From: Prochlorococcus sp. AG-355-A18
Lineage (GTDB): Bacteria > Cyanobacteriota > Cyanobacteriia > PCC-6307 > Cyanobiaceae
Direction: 5' to 3'
DNA length: 42,780 nt
Assembly: GCA_003280985.1 (NCBI GenBank)
Contig: QCDH01000011.1
Coordinates: forward strand, 1 to 42,780
Position numbers and translations under genes: made by a program. The notes below the pieces were generated by a model, which searched no databases, was not told the DNA's origin, and saw nothing but the letters and a program-made list of their open reading frames with translations. Position 1 is the first letter of the stretch; every line of letters begins with the position of its first letter. This document shows positions 17,730 through 27,332 of this stretch, in pieces.

Positions 17730-17987
17730 ATGTGTTTATCTATATACAACTTAAATCTTTCAATGGACAATTTCATTAGAAAAAGGATAGACATAGCGAC
17801 CTGTTGGGCAACCAATAGAATTTCAGCGATGGACACTTTAGAAAGGTATGAAGACAGTTATGCAATCGCAGAAGAATTTAGAGAATGGATATTACATATT
17901 GGAGAAAAGAACGAAAATTTAAAAGATTCTGTTTTAAACTTCCCAAAGGAATTAAAAAAGTTATTAGACCAAAAAGTCAACGATTAA
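17730..17987 (+). CDS. small conserved-looking protein, unknown
   Basis: 85 codons from ATG 17730. The more likely start is the internal ATG at 17763, because the protein-like, charged sequence begins there (MDNFIRKRIDIATCWATN), giving 74 aa. Mostly helical, Glu/Lys-rich, no signal or membrane segment. No clear ribosome-binding site precedes either ATG. It lies between the His-rich protein and NTRC on the same strand. Function is unknown. Confidence 0.6.
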   Translation: MCLSIYNLNLSMDNFIRKRIDIATCWATNRISAMDTLERYEDSYAIAEEFREWILHIGEKNENLKDSVLNFPKELKKLLDQKVND

Positions 17988-18066
17988 GTAATAAATCTAT
18001 CGAGTGAAATCCGCCCTACATTATTAGGGTTAGTTTATTATCATTAATAGTGAAATTAGCAAATAA

Positions 18067-19443
18067 ATGGAAAATAAAGAGAAGATTTCAAACGTAGAAA
18101 ATGTTGTAATTATAGGTTCTGGACCTGCAGGTTACACCGCTGCAATATATGCCGCACGAGCAAATCTTCAACCATTACTTGTAACAGGATTTAATTCTGG
18201 TGGAATTCCTGGTGGGCAATTAATGACTACAACATTTGTTGAAAATTATCCAGGTTTCCCAGATGGAGTACTGGGTCCTGAATTGATGGATCTAATGAAG
18301 GCTCAAGCAGAAAGATGGGGCACTAATTTATACGAAAGTGATGTAGTCTCAATTAATACCGATTCTCATCCCTTTGAATTAAAAACTTTAGAAGGAACTA
18401 TAAAATCTAACTCAATTATTATTGCAACTGGAGCAAGTGCAAATAGATTAGGCGTAATTAATGAAGATAAATTCTGGAGTAAAGGAATAAGTGCTTGTGC
18501 AATATGTGATGGAGCCACCCCACAATTTAGAGATGAAGAATTAGCTGTTATTGGAGGGGGCGACTCTGCATGTGAAGAAGCAGCATATCTCACAAAGTAT
18601 GGAAGCAAAGTCCATTTAATTGTTAGATCAGAAAAATTAAGGGCTAGCGCAGCAATGGTAGATAGAGTAAAAGCTAATCCAAAGATAGAAATTCATTGGA
18701 ACACAAAAGTTGATAAAGCGGATGGCTCTGAATGGCTTGAGAAAATAGAAACTATTCACTCTCAAGAAGGTAAAGGGGAAATCAATATAAAAGGTCTTTT
18801 TTACGCGATAGGGCACACACCAAATACGAAGTTCTTAGGCAACAAAATTGATTTAGATAATAAGGGATATATTGCTTGCAAATCAGGTAGGCCAGAAACA
18901 TCTATTGAAGGCATCTTCGCAGCAGGTGACGTAGTCGATTCTGAGTGGAGACAAGGAGTTACCGCTGCAGGAACTGGATGCATGGCAGCATTGGCTACTG
19001 AAAGGTGGCTAGCCGAGAAAAACTTAGCAAAAACTATAGTCAGAGAAACACCCGAACCAGAAAAAAAACTTAATTCATCAGATTTTAATGAAGAAGAAGT
19101 TAATGAAGATACTTTCGATTCAAATTCTGAATGGCAAAAAGGCAGTTATGCATTAAGGAAACTTTATCACGAGAGTAAAAAACCTATTTTAGTGATTTTC
19201 AGTTCCCCAAGCTGCGGCCCATGCCATGTTTTGAAACCTCAGTTAAAAAGAGTAATCAAAGAACTTGATGGTGCAGTGCTTGGCGTTGAAATAGATATTG
19301 ATAAAGATCAAGATATTGCAAAACAAGCTGGTATTAACGGCACACCAACAGTTCAACTTTTTAAAGAAAAAATATTAAAAAAACAATGGCAAGGTGTTAA
19401 ACAAAGAAGTGAGTTTAAAGAAGCGATAAAAAATATTATCTAA
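18067..19443 (+). CDS. ntrC: NADPH-thioredoxin reductase with fused thioredoxin (NTRC)
   Basis: 458-aa fusion that passes electrons from NADPH to 2-Cys peroxiredoxins and other targets. Domains: FAD site GSGPAG (residues 17-22), redox pair C144-x-x-C147 in SACAICDGA, NADPH site GGGDSACEEA (163-172), FAD-closing EGIFAAGD (281-288), an acidic linker about 325-355, then a thioredoxin domain with the CGPC active site at 383-386. Both redox centres are intact. NTRC is typical of oxygenic phototrophs. The symbol ntrC is used for this fusion and must not be confused with the nitrogen regulator NtrC; automatic pipelines often write trxB. Confidence 0.95.
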   Translation: MENKEKISNVENVVIIGSGPAGYTAAIYAARANLQPLLVTGFNSGGIPGGQLMTTTFVENYPGFPDGVLGPELMDLMKAQAERWGTNLYESDVVSINTDSHPFELKTLEGTIKSNSIIIATGASANRLGVINEDKFWSKGISACAICDGATPQFRDEELAVIGGGDSACEEAAYLTKYGSKVHLIVRSEKLRASAAMVDRVKANPKIEIHWNTKVDKADGSEWLEKIETIHSQEGKGEINIKGLFYAIGHTPNTKFLGNKIDLDNKGYIACKSGRPETSIEGIFAAGDVVDSEWRQGVTAAGTGCMAALATERWLAEKNLAKTIVRETPEPEKKLNSSDFNEEEVNEDTFDSNSEWQKGSYALRKLYHESKKPILVIFSSPSCGPCHVLKPQLKRVIKELDGAVLGVEIDIDKDQDIAKQAGINGTPTVQLFKEKILKKQWQGVKQRSEFKEAIKNII

Positions 19444-19452
19444 AATAACTTT

Positions 19453-19719
19453 CTACTTATTATTCCTTTTAGGGTTACTTTTATTAGTTGTAGGTTTAGC
19501 ACCTCCTGCATTTCTTTCTCTATAAGTTATTCTTCCTCTAGAAAGATCATAAGGACTTATCTCAACTAATACTTTGTCTCCCGCTAATAATTTAATTCTA
19601 AATTTAGTCAATTTACCTGCAGCTCTACATAAACATTGATGTCCTTCAGGTTGTTCTAAGGTAACCAAATAAAATCCATTCCCCTGCTCTTTTTCTATTA
19701 CACCTGAAGTTTCAATCAT
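19453..19719 (-). CDS. infA: translation initiation factor IF-1
   Basis: 88-aa S1-fold protein that binds the ribosomal A site during initiation. Seen: GVIEKEQGNGFYLVTLEQ, the KLTKFRIKLLAGDKVLVEISPYDLSRGRITYRER core. It has a C-terminal basic Asn/Lys tail of about 18 residues (GGAKPTTNKSNPKRNNK) beyond the usual ~72-aa factor. It is convergent with NTRC, with 9 bp between the stops. Confidence 0.94.
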   Translation of the reverse strand: MIETSGVIEKEQGNGFYLVTLEQPEGHQCLCRAAGKLTKFRIKLLAGDKVLVEISPYDLSRGRITYRERNAGGAKPTTNKSNPKRNNK

Positions 19720-19811
19720 TAATTAATCTTTTACTAAATTCATATTATCAGAAAAACATTGGCCAAAATTGATTTAAGAAAAAATAAATACGTAAAAATA
19801 GAAAATTAAAT

Positions 19812-20024
19812 TCAAATTGAAAATTTAATTTCATTAATTATTTGAAGTTGACCATAGTAAAAATTTGCTTTCGCAATTTTTTCAGAATCTTCTAATTGAT
19901 CAAAAAAAACAAAGCCAAGGCTTTCCCATAATGAAGATCCGCAAACATTATTCAATTCATTTTTTGCTTCTTTTGCAAAATTATCTAGTTTTCGTTCAAG
20001 ATTTTTAGACTTAGAAACAGACAT
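19812..20024 (-). CDS. small soluble protein, unknown
   Basis: 70-aa protein, predicted helical and charged (KNLERKLDNFAKEAKNELNNVCGS then a WESLGFVFFDQLED segment). No signal peptide or membrane helix. It lies downstream of ycf39 on the same strand, separated by 56 bp that contain a perfect 10-bp inverted repeat. Composition and codon use look coding; no family recognised. Confidence 0.65.
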   Translation of the reverse strand: MSVSKSKNLERKLDNFAKEAKNELNNVCGSSLWESLGFVFFDQLEDSEKIAKANFYYGQLQIINEIKFSI

Positions 20025-20037
20025 AGGTCAAGGATAT

Positions 20038-20063
20038 TTACATAGTACAAATATACTATGTAA
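20038..20063. repeat. perfect 10-bp inverted repeat, 6-nt spacer
   Basis: TTACATAGTA at 20038-20047 and TACTATGTAA at 20054-20063 are exact reverse complements separated by CAAATA. It lies between the ycf39 stop and the start of the 70-aa gene. It lacks a T tract on either strand, so it is more like an operator or a processing hairpin than a terminator. Confidence 0.6.
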
Positions 20064-20080
20064 GTCTAAAATTGCAATAT

Positions 20081-21043
20081 TTAAAAAGGTAATCTCTTTT
20101 TTTCTTCAATATTTAGATCTGCTTCCATTTCTCTTAATCTCTTAAGAATTTGTTGGTAGTACTCCTTTATATAACTCTCTAGAGATGTCATATCTTCTTT
20201 GTTAAGTTCCAATATTTCGTATGTTTTGCTCATGTCAGCATCTAATGATTCACCACTACTGGTTACCTCAGCAAAAGCCAATCTTTCAGCAACATTTAAA
20301 GAATCTTGGAAAAAGGAAACTACTTTTTGAGTGACACTAATTAGGAAAGGGGAGACTCTAAAAATTTTTGCCTTCTTTTCGCTGAATTTTTCACATAAGG
20401 ATATGACTTCATTTGAATCCCATGCTTTGGGACCAACCAATGGCAATGATGTTCTATGAGTTTTTGGATTATTAACTGCTGAAACAATAACTTTAGCCAT
20501 GTCCTGAGTATTCATGTATGCGATTTTAGTTGGAGTTCCACTCATCCATACTGCTTGACTATCTAAAATTGGAATAGCAAATTGACTTATAAGTCCTTGC
20601 ATAAAAGCTGCACATTTGAAGATTGTGTAATCTAGACCAGATTTTTCAAGAAGTTTTTCAGTACAAAATTTAATGTCCATCAAAGGAACATTTCTAAATT
20701 TTTCTGTTAAAAGGATTGAAAGGAATATGACTCTTTTTACATTTAAGGATTCACAAGCATTAAACAAGTTGAGTTTTCCATCCCAATCTATTTCATAAAT
20801 ACTTTTTGGATCATCTGGTTTACTAGTAGCAGCATCAATAACAACTTCAATACCTTGTAATGCATATTCAATATCAGAAGAATTCAACAAATTACCTTTT
20901 GTCAATTCACAACCCCATTCTTGTAGAAAGGAAGCTTTTCTTGGGTTTCTTACAAAGCATCTAACTTCATGTCCATCTTCTATAGCTTGCTTTGCTATTT
21001 GTCTCCCAAGTGTGCCTGTTGCTCCTACTAAAAGAATCTTCAT
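20081..21043 (-). CDS. ycf39: Ycf39-type NAD(P)-binding photosystem II assembly factor
   Basis: 320-aa atypical short-chain dehydrogenase (NmrA-like). The N-terminal nucleotide-binding motif GATGTLGRQIAKQA is at residues 7-20, followed by VRCFVRNPRKASFL, the GNLLNSSDIEYAL block and KFCTEKLLEKSGLDYTIFK. Ycf39 works with high-light-inducible proteins in early D1/PSII assembly and pigment delivery in Synechocystis (family knowledge). petM lies immediately upstream on the same strand, 57 bp away, so the two are probably cotranscribed. Confidence 0.93.
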   Translation of the reverse strand: MKILLVGATGTLGRQIAKQAIEDGHEVRCFVRNPRKASFLQEWGCELTKGNLLNSSDIEYALQGIEVVIDAATSKPDDPKSIYEIDWDGKLNLFNACESLNVKRVIFLSILLTEKFRNVPLMDIKFCTEKLLEKSGLDYTIFKCAAFMQGLISQFAIPILDSQAVWMSGTPTKIAYMNTQDMAKVIVSAVNNPKTHRTSLPLVGPKAWDSNEVISLCEKFSEKKAKIFRVSPFLISVTQKVVSFFQDSLNVAERLAFAEVTSSGESLDADMSKTYEILELNKEDMTSLESYIKEYYQQILKRLREMEADLNIEEKKRLPF

Positions 21044-21100
21044 ATTTAATATTTACTTAACTTGTAGACAATAACTCAAATTGTGATGTATTCGTGAGAA

Positions 21101-21199
21101 TCAATCTCCCTGAAACTTTAATAACAAAGCACCACTAATCAATCCAATTGGTATCAGTATCCAAAAAACCGCCGCAATACTAAAAATTTCCTTTGCCAT
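21101..21199 (-). CDS. petM: cytochrome b6-f complex subunit VII (PetM)
   Basis: A 32-aa single-helix protein too short for most gene finders: [15 protein letters not shown] then [17 protein letters not shown]. It matches PetM in length, the central hydrophobic helix and the conserved polar C-terminal KFQG end. PetM is a small peripheral subunit of the cytochrome b6-f complex in the thylakoid membrane. ATG is at 21199 and TGA at 21101-21103. ycf39 follows 57 bp downstream; the divergent alpha/beta hydrolase begins at 21294, so the promoter lies in the 94-bp gap. Confidence 0.93.
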   Translation of the reverse strand: MAKEIFSIAAVFWILIPIGLISGALLLKFQGD

Positions 21200-21293
21200 A
21201 GTAAGATTTAATCATTAGTATAATTTACTTTTAATATACATTTATTTGTTAAAAAAGTAGATAATGAAATATCTTGAAAATTTTTCTAAATAA

Positions 21294-22235
21294 ATGAATA
21301 ATAATTTTGCAGAAAATATAAACTTTCCTAATTACTGGAATTGGAATGGTTTTAAAATTTGTTGGAGTGTTACAGGCGAAGATAATGAAATTCCAATTAT
21401 TTTTCTACACGGATTTGGAGCTAATCGAAAACATTGGAGAAACAATTTAGAATATTTTGCAAAAAGGAATTGTGCCTCTTATTCTTTAGATTTATTAGGT
21501 TTTGGAGATTCAGATCAACCGGGGATAAGACAAATTGGAAGATTAAATAATGAGATTTGGTGTAATCAAGTGAGAGACTTTATTTCACAGGTGATAAGAC
21601 CAAAGAATTCGAAGAAAGTCATTCTTATTGGCAATTCCTTAGGATCACTAGTTGCTTTAACATGTGCTGTTTTATTAGAGGACCAGATTGCAACAGTTAT
21701 TGCATCGCCTCTGCCAGATCAAATTCAAGAAAATAAAAAGTCGATAGCAAAAAAATCATTATTTAAAAAATTTAAAGATACATTTATAAAAATATTTTTT
21801 ATTTTTTTCCCTATAGAGATTATTTTACTTTTCATAACCAAATTAGGGGTAATAAGACTTGGCCTAAATTCTGCCTATTTTAAAAAAGATAATATTGATC
21901 ACGAACTAATAGATTTAGTAACAAAACCAGTTTTAAGGAAAACTTCAGCTAGATCATTGAGAGCAATGTGTATTGGAATGTCTTTAAGAGATGAAAAATT
22001 TCAGGGTTCATACCTTTTGAGAAAACTTAGCGCCTCAAAAAAAGTACCTTTTTTATTGATTTGGGGAGAAAAAGATAATTTCATACCTATGTTTGTTGGG
22101 AAAAAGATTGCAAATTTCCATAGATGGGTAAAATTAAAAATATTATCCAATTCAGGGCATTGTATCCATGATGAAGACCCTCCAGTATTCAATAGAATAT
22201 CTTATGAATGGATTAGAGATTTAAAAACCTTTTAA
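21294..22235 (+). CDS. alpha/beta hydrolase fold protein
   Basis: 313-aa hydrolase of the classical alpha/beta type. The oxyanion motif HGFGANRKHW is at about residues 39-48, LLGFGDSDQP follows, the nucleophile elbow is GNSLGS, the acid is in WGEKDNFIP and the catalytic His in SNSGHCIHDEDP. A hydrophobic stretch in the cap region (FIKIFFIFFPIEIILLFI) suggests membrane contact or a lipid-like substrate. The triad is complete; the substrate is unknown. ilvH starts 3 bp downstream. Confidence 0.88.
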   Translation: MNNNFAENINFPNYWNWNGFKICWSVTGEDNEIPIIFLHGFGANRKHWRNNLEYFAKRNCASYSLDLLGFGDSDQPGIRQIGRLNNEIWCNQVRDFISQVIRPKNSKKVILIGNSLGSLVALTCAVLLEDQIATVIASPLPDQIQENKKSIAKKSLFKKFKDTFIKIFFIFFPIEIILLFITKLGVIRLGLNSAYFKKDNIDHELIDLVTKPVLRKTSARSLRAMCIGMSLRDEKFQGSYLLRKLSASKKVPFLLIWGEKDNFIPMFVGKKIANFHRWVKLKILSNSGHCIHDEDPPVFNRISYEWIRDLKTF

Positions 22236-22238
22236 AAT

Positions 22239-22763
22239 ATGAAACATACATTATCAGTTCTTGTAGAAGACGAATCCGGAGCATTGAGTAGAATCTCAGG
22301 TCTCTTTGCTAGAAGAGGATTCAACATAGATAGCCTTGCAGTAGGACCTGCAGAATCTAAAGGGATTTCAAGGTTAACAATGGTAGTAGAGGGTGATGAT
22401 GAAACTCTTCAACAAATGACTAAGCAACTTAATAAGTTATTTAATGTTCTGGGAGTTGTAGATTTTACTAATCTCGCAGCTGTTGAGAGGGAATTGATGT
22501 TACTTAAAGTTTCATCGAAAGAAGATACCAGGAGCAATATCCTAGATATAGTTCAGATTTTCCGTGCAAAAGTTGTTGATGTATCAGATATGGCCTTAAC
22601 TCTTGAGGTAGTTGGAGACCCTGGGAAGTTAGTTGCTTTAGAGAAATTACTCGAGCCATACGGCATTCTTGAAATAGCAAGGACTGGTAAGGTAGCTCTT
22701 AAACGCTCTTCAGGAGTTAATACAGAAATGTTGAAAATAAACAAATATTCTCTAGAAATTTAA
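22239..22763 (+). CDS. ilvH: acetolactate synthase small (regulatory) subunit
   Basis: 174-aa regulatory subunit of acetohydroxyacid synthase, which makes the first common intermediates of Val, Leu and Ile. The N-terminal ACT domain ([20 protein letters not shown] then [15 protein letters not shown]) binds valine for feedback control; the C-terminal half carries the second ferredoxin-like domain ([20 protein letters not shown]). It starts 3 bp after the hydrolase gene and ends overlapping the convergent cyclophilin gene by 4 bp. Confidence 0.95.
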   Translation: MKHTLSVLVEDESGALSRISGLFARRGFNIDSLAVGPAESKGISRLTMVVEGDDETLQQMTKQLNKLFNVLGVVDFTNLAAVERELMLLKVSSKEDTRSNILDIVQIFRAKVVDVSDMALTLEVVGDPGKLVALEKLLEPYGILEIARTGKVALKRSSGVNTEMLKINKYSLEI

Positions 22764-23416
22764 TTAGTTACCTGGACTGCCTTGATGTAGTCTTCTTTAT
22801 TGATTTGTTTGATTACATCTAAACCTTTAATAATCTTTCCAAAAATCGAATATCTACCATCTAGTTCTGGGATTTTACTTGTTACAAAAAAGAATTCAGT
22901 AGATGAAGACATATTCTTACCGCTCTTAACCATAGCGATTGAACCTCTCTCAAAAGTATTAACTAAATTTTCAGTTTCATTAGGATTTTTTATCTGATAT
23001 TTATATCTTGGTTTAATTTCTTCTTTAAATTTTATTTCTAAAGGTATTAATGGACTTACCTTATTGAGGTTTTTTTTACGTTCAATATAAACTTCATTTT
23101 CTGGATTAACACCTCCATGTACAAACCTTATTTGGGGATAGTCTATTATTTTATAAAATTTTTGATTTACGTAAATATTTTTGTCTATGTTTTCCAGAAA
23201 GTTTGATACTGTTACTGGGTTATGTTTACCAAATAATTTAACCTCAAAATTACCTTTTGAAGTTTTAAAATTGACTACTTTATTACTTTGAATACAAGTA
23301 AATTTAAGTTTTTTGCAATAATAATTTGAATCAATCTGTTTTTTATAATTACAAGCTTGCACCAAAAACAAAACCTGTATAAAAGATAATGTTCTAAAAA
23401 AATAATTTTTTTTTAT
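22760..23416 (-). CDS. cyclophilin-type peptidyl-prolyl isomerase, probable lipoprotein
   Basis: Cyclophilin-fold protein: [24 protein letters not shown], the [21 protein letters not shown] core and [19 protein letters not shown]. It is divergent, so isomerase activity is uncertain. A conventional start would be TTG at 23371, but that begins inside a signal peptide. The same frame continues upstream as [21 protein letters not shown], an excellent lipoprotein signal with Cys as the lipidated residue. No ATG, GTG or TTG precedes it. AUA at 23416-23414 has a GGAGG Shine-Dalgarno (23424-23428) 7 nt upstream, so I take AUA as the probable start. It overlaps the stop of ycf4. Confidence 0.8.
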   Translation of the reverse strand: MKKNYFFRTLSFIQVLFLVQACNYKKQIDSNYYCKKLKFTCIQSNKVVNFKTSKGNFEVKLFGKHNPVTVSNFLENIDKNIYVNQKFYKIIDYPQIRFVHGGVNPENEVYIERKKNLNKVSPLIPLEIKFKEEIKPRYKYQIKNPNETENLVNTFERGSIAMVKSGKNMSSSTEFFFVTSKIPELDGRYSIFGKIIKGLDVIKQINKEDYIKAVQVTN

Positions 23417-23970
23417 TTTAAGCCCTCCAAATTAACATCCAAAAATTTAGCCAGACGAGCGCCTTCTTCTTCAACTTGAAGCAGTGGTTTAAGTTCTCCC
23501 GCTCCGCTTAAAGGGAGTGGTTTTTTTCTACCTTTTAGAACTAAAGCGATTCTCCTTCTTGGATTAAATCCCTCACTTATATCCAACTTAACCGATTTTA
23601 TTTCATCGAAATTTAATTTAACTTCAATATCTTTGAATAATCCTTTTCTTTTTATTACTACAGATTTTGAAGATTTATCGAAATAATTACTTCCTGAACC
23701 AAAGTTTATATAAACCAAATACCACAAGTAAAAATTTAATAAATTGGCTATTAAACCATATGCTCCCATTATTATTCCTTGAGGGATAAACAATAATGTT
23801 GAAGGATTTCCTAAAGGTAATAAATCTTTTCCTGTATAGCTAGATACTGAGGCCAAAAGAAAACCAATACCACCTATCGTTAGCATTCCTCCAATAATAT
23901 AGTTTGAAATTTTTCTTGATCCACCAATTTTTTGTTCGATTTTATCGAAAGACGTGAGGTCGGTATTCAT
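23413..23970 (-). CDS. ycf4: photosystem I assembly protein Ycf4
   Basis: 185-aa thylakoid membrane protein that assists assembly of photosystem I. Two transmembrane helices near the N-terminus (about residues 22-44 and 62-90, with the LGNPSTLLFIPQGIIMGAYG segment between) are followed by a soluble domain (NYFDKSSKSVVIKRKGL, EVKLNFDEIKSVKLDISEG, NPRRRIALVLKGRKKPLPLS), all family landmarks. It is upstream of the cyclophilin gene, with overlapping stop and start, and divergent from psbD. Confidence 0.95.
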   Translation of the reverse strand: MNTDLTSFDKIEQKIGGSRKISNYIIGGMLTIGGIGFLLASVSSYTGKDLLPLGNPSTLLFIPQGIIMGAYGLIANLLNFYLWYLVYINFGSGSNYFDKSSKSVVIKRKGLFKDIEVKLNFDEIKSVKLDISEGFNPRRRIALVLKGRKKPLPLSGAGELKPLLQVEEEGARLAKFLDVNLEGLK

Positions 23971-24152
23971 TTTTATCTTTTTTAGAACCTAATTCAGATA
24001 ATTTAACAAACTAAGGGAGTATTCTTACCTAATTTTTAATAAAAAAGTCAGGAAAGCTTTACAAGGCATTTCAGATATACAAATATTTCCCCACATTACT
24101 CTCAATCTTTGTTAAAGTCACTCCGTATCCCGAAGCTAAAAAACGATTTCTC

Positions 24153-25229
24153 ATGACGATCGCAGTTGGTAGCGCCCCACAAAGAGGATGGTTTGATGTC
24201 CTCGATGATTGGTTGAAGCGCGACCGCTTTGTATTTATTGGTTGGTCCGGACTACTCTTACTCCCTTGTGCATATCTTGCTATAGGTGGTTGGTTTGTCG
24301 GAACAACATTTGTTACCTCTTGGTACACACACGGAGTTGCAAGCTCATACCTTGAAGGTTGTAACTTTTTAACAGCAGCTGTAAGTACCCCTGGTGATGC
24401 CATGGGACACAGTCTTCTATTTTTATGGGGTCCTGAAGCCCAAGGTAGTTTCGTAAGATGGCTACAACTTGGTGGTCTTTGGAACTTTGTTGCATTACAT
24501 GGAGTATTTGGCCTAATTGGTTTTATGCTTCGTCAGTTTGAAATTGCTGGCCTTGTTGGAATTAGACCATACAACGCATTAGCTTTCTCAGCAGTTATTG
24601 CAGTATTCACAAGTATTTTCCTTATTTATCCTTTAGGACAGCATAGTTGGTTCTTCGCACCTTCATTCGGTGTTGCAGCAATCTTCCGTTACATTCTGTT
24701 CATTCAAGGTTTTCACAATATCACTTTAAATCCATTCCACATGATGGGTGTTGCTGGAATTCTTGGTGGTGCTCTACTTTGCGCTATCCATGGAGCTACA
24801 GTACAAAATACTTTGTATGAAGATACAAGTATCTACACGGACGGTAAGGTTCAAAGTTCAACATTTAGAGCTTTTGATCCAACACAAGAAGAAGAAACCT
24901 ATTCAATGATTACAGCGAATAGATTCTGGAGTCAAATCTTCGGTATCGCTTTCTCAAACAAGCGTTTCTTACATTTCTTGATGCTTTTTGTACCTGTTAT
25001 GGGTATGTGGACATCTTCAATCGGTATTGTTGGCTTAGCACTTAATTTAAGGGCTTACGATTTCGTGAGTCAAGAAATCCGTGCAGCAGAAGATCCAGAA
25101 TTTGAAACTTTCTATACAAAAAATATACTTTTGAACGAAGGTATGCGAGCATGGATGTCTTCTGTGGATCAACCACATGAAAACTTTGTATTCCCTGAGG
25201 AGGTTCTTCCACGTGGAAACGCCCTTTAA
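24153..25229 (+). CDS. psbD: photosystem II reaction centre protein D2
   Basis: 358-aa core subunit that with D1 binds P680, pheophytin, QA and the non-haem iron. The D2 sequence is recognisable throughout: [54 protein letters not shown]-type segments, [34 protein letters not shown] (iron-ligand His region) and the C-terminal [15 protein letters not shown]. Five helices, full length. It overlaps psbC by 17 nt, the normal psbDC operon arrangement, and is divergent from ycf4 across 182 bp. Confidence 0.98.
   Translation: MTIAVGSAPQRGWFDVLDDWLKRDRFVFIGWSGLLLLPCAYLAIGGWFVGTTFVTSWYTHGVASSYLEGCNFLTAAVSTPGDAMGHSLLFLWGPEAQGSFVRWLQLGGLWNFVALHGVFGLIGFMLRQFEIAGLVGIRPYNALAFSAVIAVFTSIFLIYPLGQHSWFFAPSFGVAAIFRYILFIQGFHNITLNPFHMMGVAGILGGALLCAIHGATVQNTLYEDTSIYTDGKVQSSTFRAFDPTQEEETYSMITANRFWSQIFGIAFSNKRFLHFLMLFVPVMGMWTSSIGIVGLALNLRAYDFVSQEIRAAEDPEFETFYTKNILLNEGMRAWMSSVDQPHENFVFPEEVLPRGNAL
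25197..25203 (+). promoter_or_regulatory. Shine-Dalgarno that sets the psbC start
   Basis: GAGGAGG inside the end of psbD, 9 nt before the GTG at 25213. It explains why psbC begins with GTG there rather than at the in-frame ATG at 25177. Confidence 0.8.
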
Positions 25230-26595
25230 TAATTTATTAAGAGCTCCAAACCAAAGTATTGAGGAAACTGGTTATGCCTGGTACGTAGGCAATGCTAGAT
25301 TAATCAACTTATCTGGACGTTTATTAGGAGCTCACATTGCTCACTCTGGACTAATAGTCTTTTGGGCTGGAGCAATGATGCTCTTTGAGGTGAATCATTT
25401 TACTTTTGATAAGCCAATGTGGGAGCAAGGTTTAATCTGTATGCCACATGTCGCTATGTTTGGTTATGGAATAGGCCCAGGTGGTGAAGTTACTGATATC
25501 ATGCCTTTCTTCCAAGCAGGCGTGGTTCACTTGATAGCTTCTGCTGTTCTTGGTTTTGGTGGTATCTACCATTCATTAGCAGGTCCGGAAAAACTTGAAG
25601 AAGATTTTCCATTTTTCTCCACTGATTGGAGAGATAAAAATCAAATGACCAATATTCTTGGTTATCATTTGATTGTTTTAGGTGTAGGTGCATTAGCCTG
25701 GTCAGTTAACTGGTGTTTTATTGGCGGTGCATATGACACATGGGCACCCGGTGGTGGTGAAGTCAGACTTGTTAACCCAACTTTAGATCCAAGAGTAATA
25801 CTTGGCTATCTGTTTAGATCTCCATGGGGAGGAGCTGGTTCAATAATCGGTGTAAACTCCATTGAAGATATTGTTGGTGGACATGTTTATGTGGGTATTA
25901 CTGCAATTATCGGAGGAATATTCCATATCTTTACCAAGCCTTTTGGATGGGCAAGAAGAGCCTTCATTTGGAACGGTGAAGGACTGTTAAGTTATGCACT
26001 CGGTGGAATTTGTGTAGCAAGTTTTATTGCTTCAACATTCATCTGGTTTAACAACACTGCTTACCCTTCAGAGTTTTATGGCCCAACCAATGCTGAAGCT
26101 TCACAAGCTCAAAGCTTTACTTTCCTCGTGAGAGATCAAAGAATTGGTGCTAACGTAGGTTCAACAATGGGGCCAACAGGTCTAGGTAAGTATCTCATGA
26201 GATCTCCTACTGGTGAAATTATATTTGGTGGTGAAACAATGAGATTTTGGGACTTCAGAGGTCCATGGTTAGAGCCTTTAAGAGGACCTAACGGATTGAG
26301 CCTTGAGAAAATCCAAAATGATATTCAGCCTTGGCAGGTAAGAAGAGCTGCTGAATATATGACTCATGCTCCTAACGCTTCTATCAACTCTGTTGGTGGA
26401 ATTATTACTGAGCCTAATGCTGTAAACTTTGTTAACTTAAGACAATGGTTGGCTGCAGCTCAATTCTTCCTAGGTTGGTTTACATTCATCGGTCACCTTT
26501 GGCATGCTGGACGTGCTAGAGCAGCCGCTGCTGGTTTCGAAAAAGGAATCGACAGAAAGAGTGAACCAGCTCTAGAAATGCCTGATTTAGATTAA
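25213..26595 (+). CDS. psbC: photosystem II CP43 core antenna protein
   Basis: 460-aa chlorophyll-binding inner antenna of PSII. The protein starts [15 protein letters not shown] from GTG 25213, inside psbD; the upstream ATG (25177) would add 12 residues that are just the psbD tail in another frame. Six helices with paired His, the large lumenal loop with the APGGGEVR segment that includes the Glu and Arg near the Mn cluster, and the C-terminal [19 protein letters not shown] region. It is followed by a strong terminator at 26611. Confidence 0.98.
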   Translation: METPFNNLLRAPNQSIEETGYAWYVGNARLINLSGRLLGAHIAHSGLIVFWAGAMMLFEVNHFTFDKPMWEQGLICMPHVAMFGYGIGPGGEVTDIMPFFQAGVVHLIASAVLGFGGIYHSLAGPEKLEEDFPFFSTDWRDKNQMTNILGYHLIVLGVGALAWSVNWCFIGGAYDTWAPGGGEVRLVNPTLDPRVILGYLFRSPWGGAGSIIGVNSIEDIVGGHVYVGITAIIGGIFHIFTKPFGWARRAFIWNGEGLLSYALGGICVASFIASTFIWFNNTAYPSEFYGPTNAEASQAQSFTFLVRDQRIGANVGSTMGPTGLGKYLMRSPTGEIIFGGETMRFWDFRGPWLEPLRGPNGLSLEKIQNDIQPWQVRRAAEYMTHAPNASINSVGGIITEPNAVNFVNLRQWLAAAQFFLGWFTFIGHLWHAGRARAAAAGFEKGIDRKSEPALEMPDLD

Positions 26596-26610
26596 TTTCT
26601 ACCTCAAGTG

Positions 26611-26643
26611 AAAAAGCCCTATCTTCGGATAGGGTTTTTTTTT
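26611..26643 (+). terminator. Rho-independent terminator of psbDC
   Basis: CCCTATC at 26617-26623 pairs exactly with GATAGGG at 26628-26634 around a TTCG loop; C(UUCG)G is the extra-stable tetraloop. An A-run precedes and nine T follow. Confidence 0.93.
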
Positions 26644-26654
26644 GCTCAATTTTA

Positions 26655-27266
26655 TTATCTATATAAATTTTCTCTAAGCCATGGCAAACTTAATCCCATT
26701 ACATTACTGAAGCAACCCTCTATTTTTTCTATATATTTACCGCCTATACCTTCCAAGGCAAATCCTCCGGCGCAGTATAAAGGTTCATTTGTATCTACAT
26801 AACTCTTGATTTCCCAATCTTCCAAATTAGAAAAATAAACTTTTGAACTTACTGTTTTTTTTATTATTTCAGTCATTTTAAAAATTTTGGAAGTTGAATC
26901 AAAATTCCCAATTATTAGAGTATGACCAGTGTGTAAAAATCCAAATTCTCCAGACATTTTTTTCCATCTAATAAAAGCTTCCTCTTTATTAAATGGTTTT
27001 CCATAAGCTTCTCCTTTAAATTCAAAAATTGAATCGCACCCAAGTATTTCCAAAGGACCATAATTAAATTCTTCGGGCAATGATATATTTTGAATATTTT
27101 CAGATAAACTATTAGCCTTTTGAAAAGATAATTCCAAAGCTAAATTAAATATATTCTTTTCTTGAATAGTAGTTTCATCAAAGTCACTTGATATTTGGAT
27201 AAATTCGATTTGACAATTTTCTAGTAATTTCTTTCTAGATTGAGAAGCAGAGGCTAGAATTAACAC
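26655..27266 (-). CDS. maf: Maf-like nucleoside triphosphate pyrophosphatase
   Basis: 203-aa house-cleaning pyrophosphatase that hydrolyses modified or canonical NTPs. The signature N-terminus [12 protein letters not shown] is at residues 4-15, then SSDFDET, the catalytic [21 protein letters not shown] and the closing [20 protein letters not shown]. Subfamily (YhdE-type versus YceF-type) cannot be settled by eye. It is convergent with psbC and divergent from cobQ. Confidence 0.92.
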   Translation of the reverse strand: MLILASASQSRKKLLENCQIEFIQISSDFDETTIQEKNIFNLALELSFQKANSLSENIQNISLPEEFNYGPLEILGCDSIFEFKGEAYGKPFNKEEAFIRWKKMSGEFGFLHTGHTLIIGNFDSTSKIFKMTEIIKKTVSSKVYFSNLEDWEIKSYVDTNEPLYCAGGFALEGIGGKYIEKIEGCFSNVMGLSLPWLRENLYR

Positions 27267-27332
27267 AAATTTTTAACCAAATTATAATTCAATTTAATAA
27301 TTAATAAATTTTAAAATTAATATAAATTACTA

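Noticed and set aside
24071-24403. Minus-strand frame over the psbD start
   Set aside because: Antisense to a certain gene, with no independent coding features.
26608-26802. Plus-strand frame across the psbDC terminator into maf
   Set aside because: Overlaps the terminator and the firm maf gene on the other strand.
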